From Synanceia verrucosa (taxonomy: Eukaryota; Chordata; Actinopteri; Perciformes; Synanceiidae): DNA of 64,000 nt. The DNA lies in NCBI GenBank assembly GCA_029721515.1, contig CM056558.1:12865240-12929239 (forward strand). Reading direction: 5' to 3'. Below are positions 11,028-21,694 of this stretch, in pieces. Position 1 is the stretch's first letter; each line of letters begins with the position of its first letter. Both the position numbers and the translations under genes were made by a program. The notes under the pieces were generated by a model. The model saw only the letters and a program-made list of their open reading frames with translations, made no database searches and was not told where the DNA came from.

Positions 11028-12790
11028 ACTGACGGAGACCTCAATGGCTAGGAAAGGCTGGTAGAGCACCACAGGTGTGTGTTTGTGTATATATCATATT
11101 TTTGCAGTTTTATTTTACAACAGGAAATTTGGACAGTCTATAGTAGCATATATGCACATACATTATGTGCAACACACTGAACATCAGAGACAAAATCATC
11201 TCTTGGAGGAAATGTGGCAACAGCAGTTGCCTTTGAGTTAATAGAGGAACAACTAGGTGGGTAGACAATGTGGGGAAGAAAGGAAGAACCTTCACAGGCT
11301 TAAATGTGCCAAAAAAAAAACAACACATTGTGATTGACAAGCAATATAATGGGCAGTGTAAAACTCCACTGAAGTGCTCATTTTGTACTAAATTTGCCAC
11401 CAAAAGTCAATAAAACAGTCTTGTATTTCTACTTTATGACTGTAAATTATACTCTAGGGTTGTCCTTAAGACTGAGATGAGTTAAAACTACACTGATGAT
11501 TTAAAAAAAAAAAAAATAATGCCCCTGTCAGCCTAAATCACAAACTGGTCTCCCATGCATCTCCTGCTAAACTAAGAGAGATAAATTAGAACATGGGATT
11601 ACTAAAAAGTGCTTCTTCCATGAAATAGCTAGACTCACCAACATGGGATTTTGCTTCTGTTGTCCCTTCTGCTACTAACTGATAATTTTAAGGGTGCTGT
11701 TAGCATTCTCCAGTCATCATGTTTCATGTAATGAAGTTCACATTTTTTCAATTATCTTCTACTGCTATTTGGAGCCAATGGTGTGCAAAGCATACAGTAG
11801 GTTATACTAATTTCCAAACACATAAGAAAATCAGCGTAGTCAATTAATATTTTCCAGTTGCTGGTGTCTCCTCTCCAGAATGTCTCATCACATAATTTTT
11901 CCCAACATTATACTGGAAAGGGAAAGGCTGCACCTCTGTGGTTTGGTCTGTCAGCATGTTTGTATGTGTACTCATCACTGCATAAAAGTCAGTGCTGACA
12001 AGTTGGGGAGAGAGAGGGAGACAGTAGAGTGAAACGAATTTAAGAAGGAATCCAACCAGGATAATGAGCCGACACGAAAGGAAAAGCAAGGACAGAGCCT
12101 GGTAACATTCAGTGTTAGAGTCTTATTCGTATTCACAGTCATCTGGCAGGTGGTGGCTGGGGCAACAAATTGAATCAAGGCCCGGTATATGAGTGTGAAG
12201 GCTCAAACAATGGGCAGAGGCTCTGAGCCTGCATTAGCATCCCGGACATGTAACGTTTGAGCGTATGAATAATGGGAACAAACACTGATTCTGGGGGCAC
12301 GAGATGCAGATGATGTTTTGCACCTTTTTTCATGAATTTAGCTGACACTCTTATGCAATATAAAATGGCCACACTTTATAAGGTTAAGGAGAAAGTTAAA
12401 TTCATAAATCACCAGAATTACACATAAGGGCAGAGTGGGTCAAGGTCGTAGCACCAGTTACCATCGAAGGGATATTGAAAAAAGATTGATAGCAATAAAG
12501 TGTATGCAAAGAAACCAAAATCTAGTCAAAGCGCAGGGATGTGAATGAGTGCGTTTTGTTGCACACTGGAATCCTGGTTTTGATCAGGTTATCATGGCAG
12601 ATCAGATCAAATACCACAGTTATTTGTTGTTATACAACCTATATAAACTTCTTAACTTACTGGTTTTGAGAAACATGATTGTGCTAACTGAAGTACTTCA
12701 ATAGAGAGGCAGGGTCAGCCTCTTTCAATAATCCATCAGAGAATCTGAAATTGTACTGCTTTTAATCATGATGGCAGAAACATTCTGTCT
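11028..12790. other. Non-coding stretch, no gene recognised
   Basis: No recognisable coding or repeat family. There is a poly-A run near 11500. Frames of 60-97 codons on the minus strand (11110-11403, 11844-12089) show no familiar motif. Confidence 0.45.
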
Positions 12791-12799
12791 CACTTGTAG

Positions 12800-13320
12800 G
12801 CCTCAGCCCTACCTTGAAAGTGCCCCCTTGGAAGCGCCCCCGTCACTGCGGCAGTCGACTGGTGAAGCTGAAACTCTGGTTGGCACACTCACTCCCATCT
12901 CTCGGACGCAGCATGGATTATTATATCCTCACACGGTGCCCTGATGCTGCCTCGGCCCAATTGATGCCTGTCTGGTACCCATCGCCGTCGTATTTGAGGG
13001 ACTCCAGCCCCGCCACCTCTGCCCTCCTTGGGTGTCTCAGTGTGGGGTGGATCATCTGCTCCTGATGTTACACAAGACCCCTCGATCCACCAGACTATGG
13101 GCCTCAGCTCCCTCCAGGATTGGCTTGGTGAACGCCAGATCCCTGGCAAACAAAACTTTCCTCCTAATGGATTTCTTCTGCTCCCATCTCTTGGATTTAC
13201 TCTGTGTTGACGGACATATGGATCAGTGCCAGTGAGTCCAGCTCTTACCTGCTGACTGTTCTTATTTCAACTCCCCGCGGACATTGGGTTGTGGAAGAGG
13301 GATGGCAGCAATTTTTATAA
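12800..13320 (+). pseudogene. Non-LTR retrotransposon (L2/Rex1-like) 5' fragment with endonuclease N-terminus
   Basis: The segment is GC-richer than its surroundings. One frame reads GLVNARSLANKTFLLMDFFC, the usual opening of the AP-type endonuclease domain of L2/CR1/Rex1-group LINEs, whose ORF2 nicks DNA and reverse-transcribes the element RNA. After LLCV the frame slips by one base and continues as DIWISASESSSYLLTVLIS then TPRGHW. That matches the expected TETW...SPR segment, with the conserved catalytic Glu of TETW replaced by Asp. Homology stops near 13320. The upstream 200 bp probably belongs to the same element. A 3'-truncated, frameshifted relic; the exact clade is uncertain. Confidence 0.65.
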
Positions 13321-13640
13321 ACATTTTTAAATGTAAGGAGTGCACCTTTTATCCTCACTTTCCAATTTTGAAGTGACTTAATTTGATTTCAATTTACCTC
13401 AATTTACCTTCAGGTATACATTGATGTTATCAGACTACTGCTGAATAAATGTCAACAAACGAAAAGAAGGGCTTAGTTTTAGGGCTGATGATATTTTCTA
13501 CAATCACAACTGAAGTGCAAAAGTAAAAGAACAAATCACTTTAGAGTCTGCACACAAAAATCCCAATAAATCTCAAATGCATTCAAATCCTTCTCAACAG
13601 AAATGGCTTGAAAGAAGCAACTGAGCAAAGTAACAAGAAT
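13321..13640. other. Unassigned 320 bp between LINE and Tc1 relics
   Basis: AT-rich DNA with the direct repeat CAATTTACCT (near 13390-13410). It may include the untranslated 5' part of the Tc1 copy that follows, but no terminal repeat was identified. Confidence 0.35.
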
Positions 13641-13645
13641 ACAGA

Positions 13646-13745
13646 TTTGTCCACTGAGGAAAGAAGGATAAACTGAAAGAGAAATTGCTAAATGCCTGAT
13701 GGTGTCCAACAAAGGAGTTCACTTCATTCTTGGTATTTTCAAGCC
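13646..13745 (+). pseudogene. Tc1-type transposase, helix-turn-helix N-terminal part
   Basis: LSTEERRIN (with a nearby stop and frame change), then EIAKCLMVSNKGVHFILGIF, resembles the paired-like DNA-binding helix-turn-helix at the start of Tc1-type transposases, with the expected IAKRL-VS-KGVH pattern. The gene is cut here: the next about 460 bp belong to a miniature element, and the transposase resumes at about 14240. The apparent 175-codon reading frame starting at 13699 is a chimera of this piece and the insertion. Confidence 0.6.
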
Positions 13746-13755
13746 AGCCAAAATG

Positions 13756-14208
13756 GTGCTGGTTCCTGCACCAGTTACTTGGGAACCAAAGTGCTTACCG
13801 GTGAACAACCTGTGTTCATACCATTTAAGTGAACCAATGATGCGTCATCAACAGAGGGTGTTGATTTGCCACCAGATAAAAACAAGGCCATACATATGTC
13901 ACAGCAAGGAAAATGGATCGCATCATCGACTACCAGCGAGCATTTGTACTCATACAAATCATTATTTTTCTGTGCCAAGCTATGCTACAACATCTGCTGC
14001 TGCCATATTCCACACATTTTCTTTCTTTGTTTATTTTACCGCGTGTGACCTGGATGAACCTGCTGAAGTCTATTTAGTCGTCACGATTTGCTTAGAAAAA
14101 ACAAGTTTTACCTGGCTCCTGTCGACAACCAACTTTTTGGTTCCCGAACGTTCTGATTTTTGGCGTGAACATGTCAGTCAGTTCAAGATTAGGTGCAGGA
14201 ACGGGCAC
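13756..14208. mobile_element. Miniature inverted-repeat element inserted in the Tc1 gene
   Basis: The left end GTGCTGGTTCCTGCACC and the right end, read on the minus strand as GTGCCCGTTCCTGCACC, form about 17-bp terminal inverted repeats with two mismatches. GGGAACCAAA occurs inside the left end and, inverted, as TTTGGTTCCC inside the right end. There is no transposase. Flanking ATTTTCAAG and AATTCTCAG look alike, suggesting an approximately 8-bp hAT-like target duplication with the true ends a few bases further out, but decay makes this uncertain. Confidence 0.6.
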
Positions 14209-15005
14209 AATTCTCAGTCGGCCTGATAAACACACTGTATCATTATCACCAGTCAGATAGATCGGCAAAAAACAGCACCACAAATCAATGAGGAAATTAA
14301 CACAAGGTCAAAACCCGTATCTCTGACAACTGTGAAACAATGAGTAAAGCTGGTCTGAAGAGTTGCAGAGTCTATCTGCAAAAAAAAAAAAAACAGAATA
14401 TACTATTTCGCCCAAAGAACAAGAAAAAGAGGTATTTGTAGGCAAAAGCTCACAAAAATTGAAACGCAAGTTCAAACTAAAAGTTAAAGGTCTTAAAGCA
14501 CCATGTGTCACACCCACAACAAAGCAAGGGGGTGGTAGTGCCATGGTATGGGGATATTTTGCAGTTGATAGAGCAGGATATTTGTTTGAAGTAAAGGGTA
14601 TCATGAAGAACAAACAGTACCACTCCATCATCCAGCATCCACACAGTTCCATCTGGACTAAGAATTGTGGGTTAAAAGTTTGTTTTGCAACAAGACAATA
14701 AGCCTAAGCATTCTGCCAAGCTCTGTAAGGGTTACCAAGATAAAAAAGAAGGGAAACTAATTCTTCAAAAGATGGTTTGAGCCCCCAAGTCTCCAGACTT
14801 CTCTCCAATTGAGCAGTCAGAAAAGCACATCCTACAAATCAGCAGTCTCTTACTGATGAACTTAAGAAAGCTTGGAATGCAACTCCTGGCACATACTTTA
14901 AAAACTTGTGGAACAAATTCCTCACAAACACTGCTAGGGGGGTTTAACATGCTGCTGTTAACCCCCCCTAAAAAAAATTCAAGGACTTGGGGTTGAACTT
15001 ACTTT
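14209..15005 (+). pseudogene. Tc1-type transposase, second DNA-binding half and catalytic part (dead)
   Basis: Shortly after the insertion one frame reads TAPQINEEINTRSKPVSLTT, then KAGLKSCRV, matching the second helix-turn-helix of Tc1-type transposases. After a poly-A run the catalytic region follows: KAPCVTPTTKQGGGSAMVWG, YHSIIQ, VLQQDN (second catalytic Asp, codon 14694-14696) and SPDFSPIE (final catalytic Glu, codon 14811-14813), then a C-terminal WNATPGTYFKNLW. The stretch that should carry the first catalytic Asp appears to be lost, and there are at least three frameshifts or stops (one between the last two catalytic residues). AAGGACTTGGGGTTGAA near 14981-14997 resembles the end of such elements. 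Confidence 0.8.
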
Positions 15006-15258
15006 GTTAAAATATCATGTACAAGTTTCCTCCCTCCTGTTAGAAGTCAGACTCAAATCAGGACAGAAACAAAAGCATGCCTCAGAAATGTTTCAAAATA
15101 AGCGATTTATGTATGAAATATGCAAAGCATCACTTGACTAGCAAGGACAAAAAGCCTACTCTATAACAAACTTGACACTAAATGACTATGAAAGTTACAA
15201 ACAAAAGAACACTTCACAAGGAAGGCAATTGTACAATTGACTATGCTATAAAACTCTA

Positions 15259-15276
15259 TCCCTCTCTCTCTCTCTG
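15259..15276. repeat. (CT)n microsatellite
   Basis: Short CTCTCTCT run of about 18 bp. Confidence 0.8.
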
Positions 15277-15339
15277 AGGCTGACTATGAACTGAAAAGAT
15301 TATCACTCTGATGAGGAAAAACACTGCTAACTAAACAAA

Positions 15340-15660
15340 GGACACAAACTTAAGGTGCTCACAATAGCTGAGGGAACACTAAGGCTCACACTAAACGTGA
15401 CTGACATAGACTTGGCTTGATTTGAAAATACGAATGCTGACATGGAACAAGATGAAATGGCACAGAATGGGGACACGCAAACTATTAATACATGAGGTAA
15501 GGGGACACAGCTGGAAACAATCAGGGGCAGGGCAAACAATCACCAGATGTGGGAGAACAGGAAGTGAAGTGGCTGGAAACAAGAGGGAAACAGTTAATAC
15601 ATAATAAAACAGGAAATGGCAAGACAACATGACTGAACATAATGAAAAAAGTGGCTTCAC
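15340..15660. repeat. Possible dispersed fish repeat (LTR- or transposon-derived)
   Basis: The words GGACACAGCTGGAAACAATC, AGGGGCAGGGCAAACAATCA and repeated ACAGGAAGTG/ACAGGAAATGG resemble an abundant fish dispersed repeat that I cannot name with certainty. No terminal repeats or coding sequence were found. Overlapping frames on the minus strand appear to be chance. Confidence 0.3.
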
Positions 15661-15824
15661 TTAAAAAAAAAAATAGACTGTCAATGCAACACATCTGCAC
15701 CATATTATTGTGACCACTTCATCAAAAATTTCTCCCTAAAACTAGTGTCACAAAATGGCCTCATGCTTGCTGGACTTCTTTAGCAGAAGTGATCTGTATA
15801 CCTGATTGTATATTTCACTACAAT

Positions 15825-15870
15825 GTCCAATAAACAGTGTCCAATAAACAGTGTTTAATTAATTAATTCA
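15825..15870. repeat. 14-bp tandem duplication plus TTAA run
   Basis: GTCCAATAAACAGT occurs twice in direct succession and is followed by TTAATTAATTAATTC. Probably replication slippage. Confidence 0.75.
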
Positions 15871-16073
15871 TTTCCAAAATAGTTTCACATCTACTATTAG
15901 GAAAATTGTGAGTTTCTAATATGAGACAAACAGCAAAAAATATTGTCTTGATAATACTACTAATAAAAACAACAAAGGCGTGAAAAAAAGAGGAAAAAAA
16001 TAAAACTGGGGTATGCACAATTTTCTATTGAAAGACCCCATACAGCATATCCAAAAACTCTATGTCTGTGCAA

Positions 16074-16589
16074 TGTAGTCTCATGAAATATTCGTATGAT
16101 ATCATACGAAAAGTAAGGCACACATTTATGTGCATATCGTACGAATGACCGGCAACATGACCAATCAGCACATGCGTGAGCCCCGAAGAGAACCCGGAAG
16201 CAGCAGCCTTAAAAATGCCGTACATTCCTTTCATTGTCAGCGGACATTCCTTTCACTGTCAGCTGAAACCGTAACATTACAATACGCATTGAAATAAGCC
16301 CGACAACACTTCCAGTGATGATTAGGTTTAGGTATAGAATTACAGGGTTAGGCTTATGGAAATAAAATGCATATTTCCCGCAAGAAATGTGAGCAAAACA
16401 CACCCAAACTCATAAACTATTCCACTGAAAACGTAACGAATGTTTGCTGAGAATGTAAGGAATGTCCGACATGTTTTCCCTGCAGCCTGCATCGAATGTC
16501 ACATGATGTCCGAATTACGTGGGTTATGTACGAATTTTAGCGCAATATTTTTCATACTGATTTGTACTAATATCTCATGAGACCAGGTT
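16074..16589. mobile_element. Miniature inverted-repeat element with GGTCTCATGA-type ends
   Basis: The left end reads GTAGTCTCATGAAATATTCG and the right end, on the minus strand, CTGGTCTCATGAGATATTAG: inverted repeats of about 20 bp with a few mismatches. Just inside the left end is a perfect 20-bp palindrome (16091-16110). The interior has CGTACGAAT-type words and a tandem ATTCCTTTCA(T/C)TGTCAGC duplication at 16224-16262. No protein is encoded. I recall this end motif as common in fish miniature elements. Confidence 0.6.
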
Positions 16590-19570
16590 GGTCTGTGTTT
16601 CAACTTGCCACCAGAGTTTATCTCACTATTTATCTTATTTTCCCCAATGTAATCATCTTAGAAACATATAGATCTGGGTGGCAGTGATTTAGCAAAAGCA
16701 AATTTTACCAGCACTTGGCAGGTGTTAATATTGGATCTGGATGGCAGGAAATGCAAGCTGAATTAGACCATAATGAGTTCATGGCCAACAGCCAGGTTGC
16801 TTTTTGTATGTGGAAGTAGCCACTACAATCAGCTCTTTTTACTCACTTTGTGGTCTACATGTAGGAAACCAGGGGTGATGGGGCACAGAACTGAAAACCA
16901 CTGAAAAAATCTTTAACACTGGGGTTTGGTGCCGCCATCACAGTGGGGGACTCGGGACATCCTTCTGTCCATCTGAACTGTACAGAGAGTTATTGCCGTC
17001 TTCTCATCAATTTGGGTGCCCAAATGGCATTGAGCCCTTGAGTCAACACACTTACTGGTCAGTCCAGGGTTCTGGCTCGGGCTCGTCAACAGGCAGGAGC
17101 ACCAACTGCTCATGCCAGCAACCAGCCAGGACACATGGCCCAAAATAATAGATAGAACTCTCTTCCAACTTCCCTCCTGAGTCCTCTCTTCCATCATCCA
17201 TCAACAAAATGAATCTATACCATGGGGTGCCTGAGTTGGATTTATGACCACTAGGGTGCTTTATTGTTGTTAAACTTTGTGGAACAAAATGAGAGAAATT
17301 TAACCATCTTCCCCTGACATGGAGGGTGAAGCAATAGATTTCAAGATTACAAAGATGATTTGGTCTGAAGCTTGAATCTGGGTTTCAAACCAGTGGTGCA
17401 GATGTGAAAGGATTAGAAAATGAACAATAAAATGGAATAAATGTGTACTGAAATTACAGAGACCTCTTCCAGTGGTTAGATGAGGCTTGATGATGAAGAG
17501 GAATGTCAGCTAAGCAATTGAGGGCTTTTAACCCTCTGACTTCTCTGCAACAAGGTAATTTGCTTGATGTGAACTTTGCTTTGTCCTTAATTACTAATGT
17601 CAAATGTAAGATCCAGACTAGCACTAAATGCACAATTAGATACAGAGTTGGAATGGTTGATCAAATCATACTTCTGCTTCTTGACATAATCACTGTGCTT
17701 TGGGACGCAAAAGAACTGCAGTTGTTTTAAATGATCAAATCTGCACAGTGGTATTTATGGCTAGTAGTTATGCCATTAAGAAAATTCAAGAGCAACCTCT
17801 TTTTTTTCTAAAAAGTAAGCATTATTTTGATGAATGAAGTTCTGATGAAACCACTGTGGAAGACACGTTTGTACTAAAATGTTTTTATGTAACTTTGAGA
17901 AACACACAACCTCTAGGGGGAAAAGAAATCTCAGATGCAGATAAACATACTGTGAATATGTATCTTATATCTATCTCTATAATATAATTGGCAATTTAAC
18001 CTTACATGTTTGAACATGAATTTGTCTATAAATCTGATGGATATATGGCCTTACCCTTATTTTAGTCGTGCCTTTTAAACATACAGCCAAGTAATACAAA
18101 TTCTGTGATGCAAAAATTAACCACAATAAGCCCATGGAGAAAACTGGATCATAGAGACATGTTATGGTAGACAGAGCTGTAATGTGCCACCATTCACAAA
18201 AAAAAAAAAAAAACATTCTAAAAAGTGGAACTACCTATCTTTAAATATCAGATTGCTTCTATAGACCAATGGGAAATTCAGGGGGACCAGAACTGCAGTC
18301 ACAGGGTCGCCAGTGTCGACATGCCTTAAAAAGTAGACCATGCTCTGTATGTGTGTGTCTGTGTCAGAAGGGCAAGTAATGACAAACGATGGCAAATTGG
18401 AGTGAAGGCTTCCCGCTGCTTGCTCACCATTCCAACAGAGAATCAGAGGCAAGGAAGCGGCTGAGAAAATGGCTGTCAAACACACGCACAAAAACAAACT
18501 GGTAGTCACAGAGGCCAATTATTTACAATGGCGAGTGAGTTGGATGGGGTGAGATGGGGAATCACAGTGGAGAAACTCATCTCAATATTTCTTTTAGAGT
18601 CATTGATTTTCTTGTTTTACTTATCAACACCTGAGCCATCATTTTCAGTTTAGCCTGACACTTACCGTACAGTAGCAAACAAAAAGCTGAGTATAATGGG
18701 TAGTCCTCCACACAGTTGAAATATCAAAACTACTTTTCTTCAGGAAAACAGAGATAAAAGAGCAGACAGGTTTTCTAACCAACTAAATCACTCAGCGTGA
18801 CCTAAATCCATTTCTTTGCATTCAAAAGATGCTAACATCAAAGATGAACCGAATTATTTTCTGACGGCTTCCTCCCCCACAATGAAGTCTATGTCACATT
18901 CGTGAGTCTCTGGGTCTGTCCACAGGAACCCCAAAATTAGGATATTCCTTACTAAAAAAGATATGAGATTGAGTAACTCACCATTAAGTGTAATGAACCC
19001 ACAATTTAGCAATTGTTTTCTCAATGATGGATTGACACACAATAGAATGGAATGTCACATTCACTGTCAATTTAAATGATAGATGCTAAGAACTGTCTGA
19101 TGTGCTTCAATACAAAAGAGATCCTTTGTCAGAAATATTAAGTTAGTTTTCTGTTTTGTTCAGTCAGGATTTTAGGCAGGAATGGTTTAAAATAAATTGT
19201 TATGGACCAAGCACACAGTTTAATTTAGGGTTTAATGCAAGAAAACAATACACTCAAGTCCAGACTTTGACAATACAAACAAATAAGATCAACATACTCA
19301 CAACAATACCACATTGACGTGCATGTTCATACTTAAATTCATTTCATTGTCAAAAAGTTTAAACAAGAACAGTTCTCATATTGACCAGGTTTAACAGTCA
19401 ATCAAATCAAAATGAATCAAATCAATATTGGCCACAATCATATATGCCCCCACACCTGTTTCCAACTGGTTTGAGACCTAAACTTAGTGTCATTTAATGT
19501 ATCTGTTATTCACTCCATACCTAGAAGATTAAAAAAATGTCCATGTTTTTTTGACATATATACAGTAAAC
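16590..19570. other. Non-coding stretch, no gene recognised
   Basis: No known family was recognised. A somewhat GC-richer block at 16900-17200 carries a 94-codon minus-strand frame (16913-17197) without familiar motifs; it might be part of an unrecognised repeat. Poly-A/T runs lie near 18195 and 19580. Confidence 0.45.
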
Positions 19571-19574
19571 ACGT

Positions 19575-19970
19575 CAAGGTTTTTTTTTTTTTTCAGCAGC
19601 AGGCAGAAGAGGGTGCTCTCACAGAGCCTGTGAGTAATAGTCGGGATTCTGGGATTTGTAGTGTGACATAAAGAGACAGTATACACCACAGAGATCAAAT
19701 CAAGAAGTGGAGATGATCACGATTAGAGAGCAAAATAAATGCAATCTGGACAAAAAGTGGTGATTGTGAAAAGTGGAAAAAGTGGCCTCTACTCTCCTCC
19801 AGATAAAACAAGAATGGAACAAACATGTTTTTTTATGATGGAAGAGAGAGTCTCTTTTTTGAGTGATTCAGTTTTTTCAGAGTGATAGAACAAATATTCT
19901 GTAAGTCTTAAAAAATGACTCAAAATGGCAAGGCACTTTCGGTTTTATAAAACGGCTGGCACTCAGTGAG
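19575..19970. mobile_element. TTAA-type miniature transposon, copy A (left end unclear)
   Basis: From about 19575 this aligns with copy B at 21191-21690 in the same orientation: CTGTGAGTAAT, GATTTGTAG, GACATAAAGAG, AGTGGAGATGATC, TTAGAGAGCAAAA, AGTGGCCTCT, CTCTCCTCCAGA and AACAAGAATGGAACAA all recur in order. The right end CGGCTGGCACTCAGTGAG abuts TTAA at 19971-19974. TTAA target sites are typical of piggyBac-like elements. A matching left terminus was not found, so the copy may be truncated or decayed there. Confidence 0.65.
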
Positions 19971-20262
19971 TTAAGCAAAGTTACTGGCCTATAGTTTTCA
20001 CATCGAAGTGGTCTTTTCCTGGTTTTGGCAGCAATGATATGATCGCTGTCTGCATTGATGGTAGCATAATCTCCTTCTCCATAGCCTGATTACAGCAATG
20101 AAGCATCGACATGACTTCTCTTGAAAAAATTTTGTAAAATTCTGCAGTGTAACTGTCATTACCAGGTGCATTACTGTTTGATGGAGTGTTGTAAATTTCT
20201 TCCTGTAAAATAAGTGCCTCCAGTTTTCCTTTAGTTTCTTCCCTCCACTAGTACCTTCCCCA
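19971..20262 (-). pseudogene. LINE-1-type reverse transcriptase fragment
   Basis: On the minus strand one frame reads LILQEEIYNTPSNSNAPGND, then YTAEFYKIF, then MLPSMQTAIISLLPKPGKD. This fits the start of the L1-clade reverse-transcriptase domain, where a PGxDG-xxxEFYK segment precedes PxxxxxAxIxLxxKPGKD. A one-base shift then gives CENYRPVTLLN, the conserved YRPISLLN motif. Homology ends exactly at the TTAA that borders TTAA element copy A, implying that the element landed inside the LINE. The upstream side ends near a SINE at 20305. Only about 95 codons remain. Confidence 0.75.
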
Positions 20263-20304
20263 GTTTAATGCAGGGTTGACAACAAATACTGTAATACTGA
20301 ATCT

Positions 20305-20531
20305 TAGTGGGTAGAGTAGCCGGCTTGTAACTGAAAGGTTACCGGTTCGATCCCGGCTTGGAGTGTTCATGTCAAGGTGTCCCTGAGCAAGACATCGAAC
20401 CCCTAACTTCTCCTGATCGTAGTTAGCGCCTTGCATGGCAGCTTCTGCCATCAGTGATGCATATTGTAAAGCTTTGGATATCGTTTCAGGTATAGTAAAG
20501 CTCTATATAAATACAGCCATTTACCATTTAA
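20305..20531 (+). mobile_element. tRNA-derived SINE with LINE-like tail
   Basis: The head has an A-box-like GTGGGTAGAGTAGCCGG and a B box GGTTCGATCCC (20344-20354), the internal RNA polymerase III promoter of a tRNA. The body contains CCTGAGCAAGACATCGAACC, GTTAGCGCCTTGCATGGCAG and CTGCCATCAGT, which I recognise from a widespread fish SINE. The 3' end, AAAGCTCTATATAAATACAG then CCATTTACCATTTA, resembles the tail such SINEs share with partner LINEs. It is not a working tRNA gene: the body runs far beyond tRNA length. Confidence 0.8.
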
Positions 20532-21186
20532 CTACATCTCCATTATTTTCAATGTCTGACAAGTCTCCAGATGAAATATTTAAAGAGGTAACATCTAATT
20601 CTGAAAATCAGAGAACGTCTAACTGTACTTGGAAAGTCTATTGACTTAAGTAATTGAATATTCCAAGCTGGTCCCATTCCATAACCCAGAGAAATCTATT
20701 TATTCATGGAAGTAATTGAATCAATAGCAGATGCTGTATCTAGTGTTGCAGCAATCCTTTCCTTTGAGACCCGAAGCTCAATACTCTCTTTTGGCTGACG
20801 AGTCTCCCCCCACTCATGGCTTAATGAGAAATGGCGTTTCAAAAGCATTAATTGAGATGGTGGGCAGCCGTTTCTTGGCTGACAAAAAGTCCATCATGCA
20901 ATTTACCACTCAGCACTTCACCTCTTTGAGGGGGAGACAGCTACGAATCGAGTCTTGCTTTGGTGATTACAAAATGCTTTTGCAGAAAAACCATCGTGCC
21001 GTGCAACAAAGTATGGCTTTGTGATGATGAAAACATGTTACTTTTTTATGAAGGTAAAACTAAATAAAAATTTGATATTCTGCTCTGGACTTTGTTTTCT
21101 AACATTGAGCTTGCACATTTACTCAAAGCTCATTGCTCTTGATTAAAAAATGCATGACATTATCTGTATTAAAATCGGGTTTAAAC
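20532..21186. other. Unassigned DNA between SINE and TTAA element
   Basis: A 97-codon plus-strand frame at 20731-21024 and a 69-codon frame at 20435-20644 show no known motif. The stretch could be upstream LINE sequence too diverged to recognise, or host DNA. Confidence 0.35.
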
Positions 21187-21190
21187 TTAA

Positions 21191-21690
21191 CTCTTTGAGA
21201 GCCATTGACGTAATATGACATCATTCAATATCCAGTGCCTGAGTGCCATTGACAAGTGACAAAGTGTTTCATTTTTTTGTTGTTTTTTTTTGCAGCGGGT
21301 CGCTGATCACGGTCTCCTGCAGCTTGTGAGTAATGTTGGGGCTTCTGTGATTTGTAGCTGGGACATAAAGAGTTAATATGCGCCAAAGAGATCAAAGCAG
21401 GAAGTGGAGATGATCGCATTTAGAGAGCAAAACAAACAAGTCAAAGACAAAAAGTCTGATTTTGGTGAAAGTGGCCTCTGCTCTCCTCCAGACAAAACAA
21501 GAATGGAACAAGGTAAAAACAAACCGTTTTTTTCATGATGAAATAGCACGACTCTTTCATTTGAGCTTCTCTGTGTTTTCAGAGACATGGTACAAAATCT
21601 TCTGTAGGTCTTGAAATATGACTGAAAAATAGACAAAAATGCTGGCACAAAGCACTTTCTGTTTTATGAAATGGCTAGCACTCAAAGAGT
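21191..21690. mobile_element. TTAA-type miniature transposon, copy B (complete)
   Basis: TTAA stands at both borders (21187-21190 and 21691-21694). The ends are inverted: CTCTTTGAGAGCCA on the left, and ACTCTTTGAGTGCTAGCC as the minus-strand reading of the right. The element is about 500 bp. Minus-strand frames inside (21373-21648) resemble no transposase. TTAA duplication and short inverted ends fit a non-autonomous piggyBac-like family; Kolobok-type elements also use TTAA and cannot be excluded. Confidence 0.75.
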
Positions 21691-21694
21691 TTAA

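Noticed and set aside
13699..14226. 175-codon plus-strand open frame, the longest in the window
   Set aside because: Its first codons are the Tc1 helix-turn-helix and the rest reads through an inserted miniature element with inverted ends; it is a chance chimera.
20305..20380. Possible tRNA gene from A- and B-box sequences
   Set aside because: The boxes are the head of a SINE that continues into a diagnostic body and LINE-like tail; no cloverleaf was worked out.
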